DNA of 15,302 nucleotides from Candidatus Schekmanbacteria bacterium (GTDB taxonomy: Bacteria; Schekmanbacteria; GWA2-38-11; J061). Position 1 is the stretch's first letter. Each line of letters starts with the position of its first letter. Shown piece after piece: positions 1 to 8,744 of the stretch. A program made the position numbers and the translations under genes. The DNA lies in NCBI GenBank assembly GCA_003695725.1, contig RFHX01000123.1, positions 1 to 15,302 on the forward strand. Direction: 5' to 3'. Under the pieces are notes generated by a model that saw nothing but the letters and a program-made list of their open reading frames with translations, did no database searches and was not told the origin of the DNA.

Positions 1-89
1 ATATTATGTAGTTAGTGCTAAATTTCTTGACCTTTGAAGTGCAGTTTTAAATTGTTTTATTGATAAGTAAAGAGCGTTAAAAGACCAAT

Positions 90-782
90 TTGCAGAATAA
101 AAAAGAAATCATTAAAGCGCAGGGAATAAAGAAATCCTATAGATTGGGAGGAAATACTGTAGAGGTTTTGAGAGATGTAAATTTTGATTTAAATGAATCA
201 GAAGTTGTCAGCATAGTTGGTGCATCAGGGACAGGTAAAAGCACTTTACTGCACATTTTGGGTTTGCTCGATAATTGTGATAGCGGAAGCATCTATTATG
301 ATGGCAGGAATATAGATAATTTAACTGACGAAGAAAAGGCAGAATTTAGGAATAAGAATATTGGATTCGTTTTTCAGTTTCATCATCTTCTAATGGAATT
401 TACCAGTCTCGAGAATGTAATGATACCTCTTTTAATAAGCGGAATTGATAGAAAAGAAGCACAAGCAAGGGCTGCATCGGTTCTTGCCGATGTTGGATTG
501 GAAGGGAGAATGAAACACCGCCCCTCTGAGCTTTCAGGCGGTGAACAGCAAAGGGTTGCTATTGCAAGAGCACTCGTTATGCATCCAAGGGTTGTTCTTG
601 CCGATGAGCCTACAGGTAATCTTGATTCACAAACAGGAGAATCTGTTTTCGAATTATTGAAAGATTTGAATAAACGTAAAAATGAAAGTTTTGTAATAGC
701 TACACACAATCTTGAGCTGGCAAAAAGGTCGGACAAGGTGTTTCGACTTGAGAAGGGGATTTTAACTGAGATTGATTTTTAA
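90..782 (+). CDS. lolD: Lipoprotein-releasing ABC transporter ATP-binding protein LolD
   Basis: This is the cytoplasmic ATPase of LolCDE, which extracts lipoproteins from the inner membrane and hands them to LolA. At 230 aa it matches the usual LolD length (about 230). Visible motifs are Walker A GASGTGKST (residues 44-52), Q-loop Q96 followed by the LolD-typical FHHLLMEFTSLENV, signature LSGGEQQ (148-154), Walker B VVLADE (168-173) and switch H206. The start is TTG at 90: an in-frame TAA at 78-80 rules out anything much further upstream, and no better start precedes Walker A. The ribosome binding site is weak. The gene ends 15 bp before glyQ and probably shares its transcript. No permease gene lies directly upstream in view; a lolC/E gene appears only at the far end of the window. 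MacB-type and FtsE ATPases are the close alternatives, but the FHHLL motif favours LolD. Confidence 0.93.
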   Translation: MQNKKEIIKAQGIKKSYRLGGNTVEVLRDVNFDLNESEVVSIVGASGTGKSTLLHILGLLDNCDSGSIYYDGRNIDNLTDEEKAEFRNKNIGFVFQFHHLLMEFTSLENVMIPLLISGIDRKEAQARAASVLADVGLEGRMKHRPSELSGGEQQRVAIARALVMHPRVVLADEPTGNLDSQTGESVFELLKDLNKRKNESFVIATHNLELAKRSDKVFRLEKGILTEIDF

Positions 783-797
783 ATTAGAGAGTCACAG

Positions 798-1697
798 ATG
801 ACATTCCAAGAACTTATTTTGAGCCTTCAAAATTTTTGGACCAAAAAAGGATGTATACTTCAACAGCCCTATGATATCGAAGTAGGAGCAGGAACATTCA
901 ATCCTGCAACATTTCTTCGTGTTTTAGGGCCTGAGCCATGGAATGTTTGCTATGTTGAGCCATCGAGAAGGCCTACAGATGGAAGATATGGTGAGAATCC
1001 AAACCGACTTCAGCATTATTATCAGTTTCAAGTTATTATGAAACCGTCGCCTAAAGATATTCAGGATATTTACATTCAAAGTCTTGAAAGTTTTGGTATA
1101 GACACTTCCCTGCATGATATCAGATTTATTGAAGATGATTGGGAATCGCCGACTTTAGGTGCATGGGGACTTGGCTGGGAAGTGTGGATCGATGGTATGG
1201 AAATCACGCAGTTTACTTATTTTCAGCAGACAGGTGGCATAGATGTGAAGCCCGTTGCTGTTGAGATTACTTATGGAATTGAAAGAATTGCAATGTATCT
1301 TCAGGAAATCGACAATGTATATGATATAGAATGGGCACATGGAATAAAATATGGAGATATACACCTTCAGTCGGAAATTGAGTTTTCGAAATACAACTTT
1401 GAAGAAGCTGATGTCGATATGCTTTTTAAACTTTTTGAGATGTATGAAAAGGAAGGAATGTCTCTAATTGAAAAAGGTCTTGTTCTTCCTGCCTATGACT
1501 ATTGCTTGAAAACTTCACACATATTCAATCTCCTCGATGCAAGAGGTGCTATCAGTGTTTCAGAAAGGGTGGGATATATAGCGCGTGTAAGGGCAATAGC
1601 TAGACGATGTGCTGAAGCATATGTAAAAGTCCGTGAAGAACAGGGTTTCCCTTTATTGAAGAGAAATAGTTTGTCGGAGGAAAGAGCGAAAAGATAG
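798..1697 (+). CDS. glyQ: Glycyl-tRNA synthetase alpha subunit
   Basis: This is the catalytic alpha subunit of the alpha2beta2-type bacterial glycyl-tRNA synthetase. It is a class II enzyme that activates glycine with ATP in the cytoplasm. At 299 aa it is close to the E. coli length (303). Highly conserved family blocks are readable from the N-terminus: [61 protein letters not shown] and the [12 protein letters not shown] segment. The start is ATG 798, behind a weak GAGAG-type site, and the N-terminus aligns with the family. It sits 15 bp after lolD and 15 bp before glyS, so the two GlyRS subunits are made together. The alternative single-chain GlyRS (glyS1 type) is excluded by the sequence. 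Confidence 0.97.
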   Translation: MTFQELILSLQNFWTKKGCILQQPYDIEVGAGTFNPATFLRVLGPEPWNVCYVEPSRRPTDGRYGENPNRLQHYYQFQVIMKPSPKDIQDIYIQSLESFGIDTSLHDIRFIEDDWESPTLGAWGLGWEVWIDGMEITQFTYFQQTGGIDVKPVAVEITYGIERIAMYLQEIDNVYDIEWAHGIKYGDIHLQSEIEFSKYNFEEADVDMLFKLFEMYEKEGMSLIEKGLVLPAYDYCLKTSHIFNLLDARGAISVSERVGYIARVRAIARRCAEAYVKVREEQGFPLLKRNSLSEERAKR

Positions 1698-1712
1698 AGG
1701 AGCAAAGAAATA

Positions 1713-3806
1713 GTGGCTGAATTTTTTCTTGAAATAGGTTCTGAAGATTTGCCGGCAAGGTTTGTCCCAAAAGCTATCTCTGATATTCAGGAGATAGTTG
1801 CGAATATTCTCAAGGAGGAAAAATTATCCTTTTCAGGGATTCACTCGTATGGCACTTACAGGCGTCTTGTAGCCATAGTTAAAGGTTTGAGTGAAAAGCA
1901 GGAGGATAGAGAGGAGAGTGTATATGGACCGCCAGTTTCAATAGCTTATGATGATAATGGCAACCCAACAAAAGCTGCAATTGGATTTGCCAAGAAGATG
2001 GGAGTTCAGGTCGAGAGATTAGAAAAAACAAAAACGAATCGTGGAGAAGTCCTCTTTTTCAAAAAGGTTCATAAGGGAAGAAATACCAAAGATATACTTC
2101 CTGAAATCGCAAGAAAAACCGTTAATTCTTTGAGTTTTGTGAAAACGATGAGGTGGTCTGACTTGGATTATAGATTTGCAAGACCATTGCGGTGGTTTTG
2201 CTCTTTATATGACTCTTCTGTTGTTTCCTTCGAAATTGCAGGAATTGAAAGCTCAAATAAGACATATGGACACAGGTTTATTTCACCTAATGAAATTGAG
2301 ATTGAATCATCTGATGATTATTTCAGTAAACTTGAAAAGGCGGGTGTTATTGTTGACCATATACGGAGAAAAGATAAGCTTCGAGAAATTATTACACAAA
2401 GGGCTGAGGAGGCAGGAGGAATAGTAGTCGAGAATGAAGAACTTCTTGAAACTCTTACATTTATGGTGGAGATGCCCGGTGCAGTCAGGGGCACTTTTTC
2501 TGAAGAATTCCTGCTATTGCCGAAAGAGGTATTGTTAGCAGCAATTGAAAAACAGCAATTTTATTTTCCTATTCAAGCAAATTCAAAGGAAGATGGGAAA
2601 TTGACAAATTCTTTCATCGCTGTTTTCGACAGAGATAAGGATATTGCCGGAAATATCAAAAAGGGAAATGAAAGAGTCTTGAAGGCGCGCCTTGAGGATG
2701 CAAAATTTTTCTTCGAGGAAGATATGAAGATTCCTTTCAGAGACAGGACCGAAGATTTGAAAGGAATTCTTTTTATGGAGAATCTTGGCTCGATGTATGA
2801 AAAAGTCGAACGTATCTGTTCCTTGTCCAAGGAATTGGCTGAGCGGATTATAAAAGATATTCCTAAAGATTTTGACACATATGCTTGTCTTGAAGCGGCA
2901 AGATTATGCAAAAATGACCTCTTAACTGAAATGGTTCAAGAATTCCCTGAGTTGCAGGGAATTATGGGGAGAGAATATCTATTGAGACAAGGAAGCAGCC
3001 CCTTAATAAGTAATGCTGTATATGAACATTACCTTCCGCGTTTTGCAAATGATTCAATCCCTGCATCAGCAGAAGGCGCTGTCATAGGACTTGCCGATAG
3101 GATGGACAGCATCGTCGGTTGTTTTGCAAAAGGACTAATCCCGTCTGGTTCGGAAGATCCCTTTGGATTGAGAAGAGCGGCAATAGGCATAATCAATATT
3201 ATAGAAAATTTTCAGTTTTCCATTGACTTGCAAGATTTCTGCGAAACTTCTCTTTCTCTTTATGGAATAAATGACAACATTGCAAAAGATACAATAAACA
3301 AAATTCTCGAGTTTTTCAAAACTCGATATGAAGGAATACTTGATTCAAGAGGTTACAGAATGGACCTTGTTAATTCGGTTGTAAGCGCAAGGTTTAGTGA
3401 TTTAAATGATGCAACAAGACGAGTTGATTCCCTTCATAAACTGACTTCTGAGCCATGGTTTGAGTCCTTATCGATTGCTTTCAAAAGAGCAATGAAAATA
3501 CTTCCGGAAAATGGGATTGAAGGAGAAGTTGATATTACTCTTATAAAGGAAGATGCAGAAAAAGAGCTTTTTGATGCTGTAACGATAATAGAGAAGGAAT
3601 GCCGCAAGCATCTTGATGATGGTAATTATTATGAAGCATTAAGGAAGATATGCGAAATAAGGTCGAGTGTAGATCGTTTCTTTGATGAAGTGCTTGTTAT
3701 GACAGATGATGAAAAAGTAAGAGATAATAGACTCAAATTGTTAAAAAGAATCGTTCGGCTTTTTTCAGATATTGCTGATTTTAGACAGGTTTCTTCCGGA
3801 AAATAA
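1713..3806 (+). CDS. glyS: Glycyl-tRNA synthetase beta subunit
   Basis: This is the tRNA-recognition beta subunit that pairs with GlyQ. At 697 aa it matches the usual length (about 690). The N-terminus FFLEIGSEDLPARFVPKA is the family hallmark. GHRFISPNEIEI lies in the N-terminal half. The central LADRMDSIVGCFAKGLIPSG and the following DPFGLRRAA are the conserved block of the HD-like region, and the C-terminal part has the all-helical anticodon-binding character, ending in VRLFSDIADF. The start is GTG 1713, with an AGAGGAG ribosome binding site at 1697-1703. The gene lies 15 bp after glyQ and 21 bp before ppdK. The key blocks are intact and nothing suggests damage. Confidence 0.97.
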   Translation: MAEFFLEIGSEDLPARFVPKAISDIQEIVANILKEEKLSFSGIHSYGTYRRLVAIVKGLSEKQEDREESVYGPPVSIAYDDNGNPTKAAIGFAKKMGVQVERLEKTKTNRGEVLFFKKVHKGRNTKDILPEIARKTVNSLSFVKTMRWSDLDYRFARPLRWFCSLYDSSVVSFEIAGIESSNKTYGHRFISPNEIEIESSDDYFSKLEKAGVIVDHIRRKDKLREIITQRAEEAGGIVVENEELLETLTFMVEMPGAVRGTFSEEFLLLPKEVLLAAIEKQQFYFPIQANSKEDGKLTNSFIAVFDRDKDIAGNIKKGNERVLKARLEDAKFFFEEDMKIPFRDRTEDLKGILFMENLGSMYEKVERICSLSKELAERIIKDIPKDFDTYACLEAARLCKNDLLTEMVQEFPELQGIMGREYLLRQGSSPLISNAVYEHYLPRFANDSIPASAEGAVIGLADRMDSIVGCFAKGLIPSGSEDPFGLRRAAIGIINIIENFQFSIDLQDFCETSLSLYGINDNIAKDTINKILEFFKTRYEGILDSRGYRMDLVNSVVSARFSDLNDATRRVDSLHKLTSEPWFESLSIAFKRAMKILPENGIEGEVDITLIKEDAEKELFDAVTIIEKECRKHLDDGNYYEALRKICEIRSSVDRFFDEVLVMTDDEKVRDNRLKLLKRIVRLFSDIADFRQVSSGK

Positions 3807-3817
3807 CTATAAATTTT

Positions 3818-3823
3818 GGAGGG
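3818..3823 (+). promoter_or_regulatory. Ribosome binding site of ppdK
   Basis: GGAGGG stands 4-5 nt before ATG 3828. It decides the ppdK start, because an in-frame TTG at 3816 overlaps this Shine-Dalgarno and is therefore unlikely to be used. Confidence 0.8.
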
Positions 3824-3827
3824 AAAA

Positions 3828-6665
3828 ATGGGTAAATATGTTTATTTTTTCGGTAATGGAAAGGCAGACGGTACAGGTGATATGAAAGACCTCCTTGGCG
3901 GGAAAGGAGCAGGCCTTGCTGAGATGACAAACGCTCAGATTCCGGTGCCTCCTGGTTTTACTATAACAACGGAAGTATGCAGACTCTATTATGAAAACAA
4001 CTCCACACTTACTCAGAGAATCAAGTGGGAAATTGATGAAGCCCTCAAAAAACTTGAAGACCTTCTTGGAGCATCTCTCGGAGATGAAAAATCTCCTCTT
4101 CTTTTATCAGTTCGTTCAGGAGCTAAATTTTCTATGCCCGGAATGATGGATACTATCCTGAATCTCGGATTAAATGATAAAACAGTGGAAGGATTGGCAA
4201 AAAGGACCAGTAATAGAAGATTCGCCTATGACAGCTATAGAAGATTTATTCAGATGTTTGGTAATGTTGTTTTAGGGATTGATAAGGATGTCTTTGAACA
4301 TATTCTAAACAAAAAAAAGGAAGCAAAGAAAGTTAAATTAGATATAGACCTTAAAGCAGAAGATTGGGAGGATATTGTAAAGGAATATAAAAAGGCAATA
4401 AAGAGGGTTGCCGGGATTAATTTTCCTCAAAACTGTAAAGTTCAGCTTCAGATGGCAATCGAGGCAGTTTTCAAATCATGGAACAATCCCCGTGCTATTA
4501 CATATAGGAAACTGAATAACATACCATCCGATTTGGGTACAGCCGTCAATGTCCAGTCGATGGTCTTTGGCAATATGGGAAACAAGTCTGCTACAGGAGT
4601 CGGTTTTACTCGAAATCCTGCGACAGGTGAAAAGACTTTTTATGGCGAATTTCTTGTTAATGCACAGGGCGAAGATGTTGTTGCAGGAATCAGGACTCCC
4701 CAACCAATAGAAAAGCTGAAAAAGATTATGCCAAATGTATACAAAGAGCTTAAGCAGATTACGGATAGACTTGAAAAGCATTATAGAGATGTGCAGGATT
4801 TTGAATTTACTATTCAGGAGGGTAACCTCTATATGCTTCAAACCCGTGTTGGGAAGAGGACGGGCTTGGCTGCCGTAAAGATTGCTGTTGATATGGTAGA
4901 GGAAGGATTGATTACAAAGGAAGAAGCCGTATCGAGAGTCGAACCTTCGGCTTTGGAACAGCTTTTGCATCCTGTTTTCGATCCTGCAAAGAGGCAGAAG
5001 GCAAAATCACAAGCCAAGGGACTGCCCGCTTCTCCGGGCGCTGCGGCAGGACAGATAGTTTTCACTGCAGAGGAAGCAGTTGAGTGGACAAAGAAGGGAA
5101 AGAAGGTTGTTCTGGTTCGTCTTGAAACTGTGCCTGATGATATTCATGGAATGCACGTTGCCGAAGGAGTGCTGACTGCAACAGGAGGAATGACTTCACA
5201 TGCCGCCGTTGTTGGCAGGCAGATGGGCAAACCGAGTGTTGTCGGGTGTGGTGACTTGCAGATAAACACGAAAACTGGAAAATTGACTATTAAAGGTAAA
5301 AGTGCAAAAAGAGGTGATTATATATCAATTGACGGTTCCACAGGCGATGTATTCCTTGAAAAGATACCAACAGTTCCTTCGGATATAATACGCGTTATAA
5401 CTGGAAAGATGAAGCCGAGTAGAAGCAAGATTTACAAATATTTCGATACATTGCTTTCATGGGCTGATGAAATCAAGCGGCTTGGAATAAGAGCAAATGC
5501 CGATACACCAACTGATTCGCGAATTGCCCGCGCATTTGGAGCAAAGGGTATTGGTTTATGCCGCACTGAACATATGTTTTTTGAAGGCAACAGGATACCA
5601 ACTGTTGTAAAAATGATTCTTTCAGCGAAAGAAGGGCAAAAAGGCATTGATATAATCAGAGGGCTGGAAGCTCAGCTGAAGGAAGCAAGCGGAGATAGGA
5701 AAAAAGAGATAAAGGAACAGATAAAAGCTGTTGAAAAGGAATACCGTAGTGCAATTAAAGATTATACAGGGGCTCTTGATAAATTGCGCGAACTTCAGAG
5801 AAAAGACTTTTATGATATCTTTAAAGAAATGGAAGGGCTTCCTGTTACGATTAGGACTCTTGATCCCCCATTGCACGAGTTTTTGCCTAAGAGGGAAGAG
5901 CTTTTGGTTGAAATTGCCACTTTAAAGGCAAAAGGTGCCAAAAAGAATGCGAAAAAAATCGAGGAGAAGGAATCACTTCTGAAACAGGTTGAGGAACTTC
6001 ATGAATTCAATCCAATGCTGGGACATCGGGGATGCCGACTTGGGATAACATATCCTGAAATTACGAGGATGCAGGCAAATGCTATTTTTTCGGCGGCATG
6101 CGATTTGGCAAAGAAAAATAAGACTGTTGTCCCAGAAATAATGATTCCATTGGTCGGAGATGTTGCTGAATTGAAAGCTCAAAAAGAGATAGTCGTAGAT
6201 GAAGCCCAAAAGGTAATAAAGGAGAAAAAAACAAAGATCAACTATCTCGTTGGAACTATGATCGAACTGCCAAGAGGCGCATTGACAGCAGATGAAATTG
6301 CAGAGGATGCTCAGTTTTTTTCATTTGGAACCAATGATTTGACGCAGACAACATTTGGCTTTTCAAGAGATGATTGCGGAAAGTTTTTGAAAATCTATCT
6401 TGAGATGGGAATAAGGGAGAAGGATCCCTTTCAGACAATTGACAGGAATGGGGTAGGACAATTAGTCAAGATTGGTGTAGAAAAAGGAAGGTCAACTAGG
6501 TCTTCGCTTAAAGTTGGAGTCTGTGGAGAACACGGTGGAGACCCTGATTCCATAGATTTCTTCAATGGCGTAGGACTTGATTATGTTAGCTGTTCACCTT
6601 TTAGGGTGCCGGTTGCAAGACTTTCTGCTGCGCAAGCAGTAATTAGGGAAAAATCGAAAGAGTGA
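3828..6665 (+). CDS. ppdK: Pyruvate, phosphate dikinase (PPDK)
   Basis: PPDK interconverts pyruvate + ATP + Pi and PEP + AMP + PPi in the cytoplasm, through a swinging phosphohistidine domain. Domains in order: the N-terminal ATP-grasp nucleotide-binding region (N-terminal [20 protein letters not shown], then [12 protein letters not shown] and [21 protein letters not shown]); the central His domain with [10 protein letters not shown], catalytic His458 and regulatory-type Thr456; and the C-terminal PEP/pyruvate TIM barrel with [56 protein letters not shown] and the [10 protein letters not shown] loop with catalytic Cys899. With ATG 3828 the protein is 945 aa, longer than the common 870-880. 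Much of the excess is a Lys/Glu-rich helical stretch at about residues 600-655. PEP synthase (PpsA) is excluded by the domain motifs. It is followed by a 4-bp overlap with the Nudix gene. Confidence 0.96.
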   Translation: MGKYVYFFGNGKADGTGDMKDLLGGKGAGLAEMTNAQIPVPPGFTITTEVCRLYYENNSTLTQRIKWEIDEALKKLEDLLGASLGDEKSPLLLSVRSGAKFSMPGMMDTILNLGLNDKTVEGLAKRTSNRRFAYDSYRRFIQMFGNVVLGIDKDVFEHILNKKKEAKKVKLDIDLKAEDWEDIVKEYKKAIKRVAGINFPQNCKVQLQMAIEAVFKSWNNPRAITYRKLNNIPSDLGTAVNVQSMVFGNMGNKSATGVGFTRNPATGEKTFYGEFLVNAQGEDVVAGIRTPQPIEKLKKIMPNVYKELKQITDRLEKHYRDVQDFEFTIQEGNLYMLQTRVGKRTGLAAVKIAVDMVEEGLITKEEAVSRVEPSALEQLLHPVFDPAKRQKAKSQAKGLPASPGAAAGQIVFTAEEAVEWTKKGKKVVLVRLETVPDDIHGMHVAEGVLTATGGMTSHAAVVGRQMGKPSVVGCGDLQINTKTGKLTIKGKSAKRGDYISIDGSTGDVFLEKIPTVPSDIIRVITGKMKPSRSKIYKYFDTLLSWADEIKRLGIRANADTPTDSRIARAFGAKGIGLCRTEHMFFEGNRIPTVVKMILSAKEGQKGIDIIRGLEAQLKEASGDRKKEIKEQIKAVEKEYRSAIKDYTGALDKLRELQRKDFYDIFKEMEGLPVTIRTLDPPLHEFLPKREELLVEIATLKAKGAKKNAKKIEEKESLLKQVEELHEFNPMLGHRGCRLGITYPEITRMQANAIFSAACDLAKKNKTVVPEIMIPLVGDVAELKAQKEIVVDEAQKVIKEKKTKINYLVGTMIELPRGALTADEIAEDAQFFSFGTNDLTQTTFGFSRDDCGKFLKIYLEMGIREKDPFQTIDRNGVGQLVKIGVEKGRSTRSSLKVGVCGEHGGDPDSIDFFNGVGLDYVSCSPFRVPVARLSAAQAVIREKSKE

Positions 6666-7117
6666 GCTATAAAAGTATAGAATGTCCAAATTGTGGAACA
6701 AAGGTGCGGGATTTTAAAAATCCCGTACCTACAGTTGATATAATCATTGAGGTAGAAGAAGAGGGAAAGAAGAAAATAGTTCTAATTAAAAGGAAAAACC
6801 CTCCCTATGGCTGGGCAATTCCCGGCGGTTATGTGGACTATGGCGAATCATTGGAAGATTGTGCAATAAGAGAAGCAAAGGAAGAGACATCTCTCGATGT
6901 TGAGCTTATTAGACAATTTCATGCTTATTCAGATCCATCGAGGGATGAAAGACAGCATAATATCAGTATTGTATTCATAGCAAAAAAAAAGGGTGGCAGA
7001 CTGTCAGCTTCATCAGATGCTGAAGATGCACAACTATTTGATGAAATGACTCTTCCTGATGAAATTGCTTTTGACCATAAAAAAATCCTTGAAGATTATT
7101 TTGAGGATAAATATTGA
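6662..7117 (+). CDS. Nudix hydrolase, ADP-ribose pyrophosphatase-like
   Basis: This 151-aa Nudix-fold hydrolase would cleave a nucleoside diphosphate linked to another group. The Nudix box runs from G56 to L78: Gly56, Glu62 five residues later, then R70-E71 and E74-E75. Ser77 stands where the consensus has Gly, a tolerated change. The later segment [16 protein letters not shown] resembles the DPRGH-type region of the ADP-ribose pyrophosphatase group (COG1051 style), so that substrate is the best guess but unproven. The N-terminus has a lone CPNCG pair (Cys8, Cys11), a half zinc-knuckle with no second Cys pair, followed by NPVPTVD. The start is GTG 6662, overlapping the ppdK TGA by 4 bp (GTGA), which suggests translational coupling. 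A role linked to PPDK metabolism is only a guess from position. Confidence 0.85.
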   Translation: MSYKSIECPNCGTKVRDFKNPVPTVDIIIEVEEEGKKKIVLIKRKNPPYGWAIPGGYVDYGESLEDCAIREAKEETSLDVELIRQFHAYSDPSRDERQHNISIVFIAKKKGGRLSASSDAEDAQLFDEMTLPDEIAFDHKKILEDYFEDKY

Positions 7118-7247
7118 GCAAATACTCTGTTTTTACTTGAAAAAAAAAATAGTTGTGGTATTTGAATCGGATTGAAAAAAATTTTTGTACTTAAGTCTTT
7201 AGAATTGAAAGTTAACAAATTTTAACAGGAAAGAAAGGAGTGAATTG
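7118..7247 (+). promoter_or_regulatory. Intergenic leader of the rpsB operon (probable promoter region)
   Basis: This 130-bp gap separates the Nudix gene from rpsB and is the largest in the window. It contains a run of ten A at 7140-7149 and an A7T5 tract at 7175-7186, the kind of A-tracts seen upstream of strong ribosomal-protein promoters. TAGAAT at 7200-7205 is a 5/6 match to a -10 box, but no -35 hexamer stands at a normal distance, so the promoter call is weak. A 7-bp perfect inverted repeat, CAAATAC (7119-7125) and GTATTTG (7158-7164), encloses the first A-tract. It is not followed by a T-run, so it is not a standard terminator. Confidence 0.35.
7234..7240 (+). promoter_or_regulatory. 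Ribosome binding site of rpsB
   Basis: AAAGGAG lies 7 nt before TTG 7248 and 4 nt before TTG 7245. The spacing and the family N-terminus (MSTISMK) both favour the second TTG. Confidence 0.75.
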
Positions 7248-8066
7248 TTGAGTACAATTTCCATGAAAGCACTTCTAGAAAATGGTGTCCATTTTGGTCA
7301 CCAGACAAAGAGATGGAACCCAAAAATGAAAAAATATATTTTTGGGGCGAAACACAATATCTACATTATTGACCTTCAAAAGACACTGAAACTGTTCAAG
7401 GAAGCTGCACAATTTGTAAAGGATACTTCAGCCAATGGTGGAAAAATTCTTTTTGTTGGGACAAAAAAACAAGCGGCTCAAATAATCAAGGAAGAAGCTG
7501 AAAGATGTGAATCTCCTTATGTTTCTGAGAGATGGCTTGGTGGCACACTCACAAATTTTGTTACTATCTCCAAGAGTGTCAAAAAACTCAAAGAGATCGA
7601 AGAAATGAAAGCCGCAGGCATTTATGATGCAATGACAAAAAAAGAAGCTATTAAACTTGAAAAGGAAAGAATAAAACTTGAAAGATATTTTGGAGGCATA
7701 AAGACTCTTGACAGACTGCCTGATGCCGTATTTGTGATTGATCCTAAAAAGGAAAGAATATGCATAAACGAAGCAAACATACTTGACATTCCAGTAGTTG
7801 GTCTTGTCGACACTAACTGTGACCCGGAGCTTATAGATTATGTTATTCCCGGTAATGATGATGCAATTAGGTCGATAAAAGTGATTACCTCTGCAATTGC
7901 AGATGCCGTGTTGGAAGGTAAGGAAATCTGGAAAGAAAAGGAGTTGGTCGTAAAGAAGGGAGAAGAAGAAGCTGAAGCTGAGAATGCCGCAGAGGCAACG
8001 GATAGACAGTTAGAAGTACCTCAAGAAGAAGAAAATGATTTCTTTGATGAGGAAGGATTGAACTAA
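7248..8066 (+). CDS. rpsB: 30S ribosomal protein S2
   Basis: S2 is a late-assembling protein of the small ribosomal subunit, needed for S1 binding. Starting at TTG 7248 gives [20 protein letters not shown], the classic S2 N-terminus; the adjacent TTG 7245 would add one residue and sits too close to the Shine-Dalgarno. Conserved segments include [53 protein letters not shown] and the [23 protein letters not shown] block. The protein is 272 aa, about 30 longer than E. coli S2 (241). The excess is an acidic, low-complexity tail after residue about 230, rich in Glu, Ala and Asp and ending in DFFDEEGLN. It is the first gene of the rpsB-tsf-pyrH-frr block, in the order conserved across bacteria. 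The weak TTG start may lower its yield. Confidence 0.97.
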   Translation: MSTISMKALLENGVHFGHQTKRWNPKMKKYIFGAKHNIYIIDLQKTLKLFKEAAQFVKDTSANGGKILFVGTKKQAAQIIKEEAERCESPYVSERWLGGTLTNFVTISKSVKKLKEIEEMKAAGIYDAMTKKEAIKLEKERIKLERYFGGIKTLDRLPDAVFVIDPKKERICINEANILDIPVVGLVDTNCDPELIDYVIPGNDDAIRSIKVITSAIADAVLEGKEIWKEKELVVKKGEEEAEAENAAEATDRQLEVPQEEENDFFDEEGLN

Positions 8067-8105
8067 TTTTTAATTGCTTGCTCTATGATTATTTAGGAGG
8101 ATAAG

Positions 8106-8702
8106 ATGTCGATATCAGCGGAGTCAGTAAAATCTCTTAGAGAAAAAACAGGAGCTGGAATATTAGATTGCAAGGAAGCCCTTCAGTCAACTAACGGTGA
8201 TTTTGAAAAAGCCATAGAGTATTTGAGAAAAAAAGGTATTGCTGCAGCGCAGAAAAGGTCATCACGCGCTACATCTGCAGGGTCAATCGGTTCATATATT
8301 CATGCAGGCGGTAAAATAGGAGTCTTGATAGAAGTAAATTGTGAAACAGATTTTGTTGCTAAAACAGATGATTTTCAGGAATTGGTGAAAAACCTTTCAA
8401 TGCAGGTGGCCGCCGCAAACCCCAAATATGTAAGCAGGGATGATGTTCCTCAGGAAGAGATAGAAAGAGAGAAGGAGATTTATATCTCTCAGGCAAAAGA
8501 TTCGGGAAAACCTGAAAAGGTTCTGGAAAAGATTGCTGCAGGAAAGTTGGAAAAATTTTATGAATCAGTATGCCTGATGGAACAATCGTATATAAAGGAT
8601 GCAGACAAGTCGGTTAAAGATCTGGTAGATAGTGTAATTGCAAAGGTTGGCGAAAACATTACAGTTAAAAGATTCGTTCGGTTTCAATTAGGTGAAAATT
8701 AA
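8106..8702 (+). CDS. tsf: Elongation factor Ts
   Basis: EF-Ts is the guanine nucleotide exchange factor that regenerates EF-Tu-GTP. The N-terminal UBA-like domain is visible, with REKTGAGILDCKEAL at residues 12-26, then the core motif NCETDFVAKTDDF, with Thr81-Asp82-Phe83 as the residues that contact EF-Tu. At 198 aa it belongs to the short EF-Ts type (as in Thermus, about 196), lacking part of the larger core and coiled coil of E. coli EF-Ts (283). It ends normally with VKRFVRFQLGE, so it is not a truncation. The start is ATG 8106 with a strong AGGAGG at 8095-8100, 5 nt before it. The gap from rpsB is 39 bp. Confidence 0.97.
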   Translation: MSISAESVKSLREKTGAGILDCKEALQSTNGDFEKAIEYLRKKGIAAAQKRSSRATSAGSIGSYIHAGGKIGVLIEVNCETDFVAKTDDFQELVKNLSMQVAAANPKYVSRDDVPQEEIEREKEIYISQAKDSGKPEKVLEKIAAGKLEKFYESVCLMEQSYIKDADKSVKDLVDSVIAKVGENITVKRFVRFQLGEN

Positions 8703-8744
8703 TCTCTTCTTGTTCCCTGCGTTGAGACCATTCAAAGTTTGATT

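Noticed and set aside
1-89. Possible C-terminal remnant of an upstream gene or a lolD promoter
   Set aside because: All forward frames stop early, and the one short open stretch (to the TGA at 35-37) does not look like a LolC/E end. TTGACC at 27-32 has no -10 box at proper spacing.
383-736. 117-codon open frame on the minus strand inside lolD
   Set aside because: It is entirely antisense to a clear ABC ATPase, resembles no family I recognise, and has no ribosome binding site or neighbours on that strand.
7172-7205. Sigma70 promoter for rpsB using TTGAAA (7172-7177) and TAGAAT (7200-7205)
   Set aside because: The spacer is 22 bp, too long for a standard promoter. I kept only a low-confidence leader annotation.
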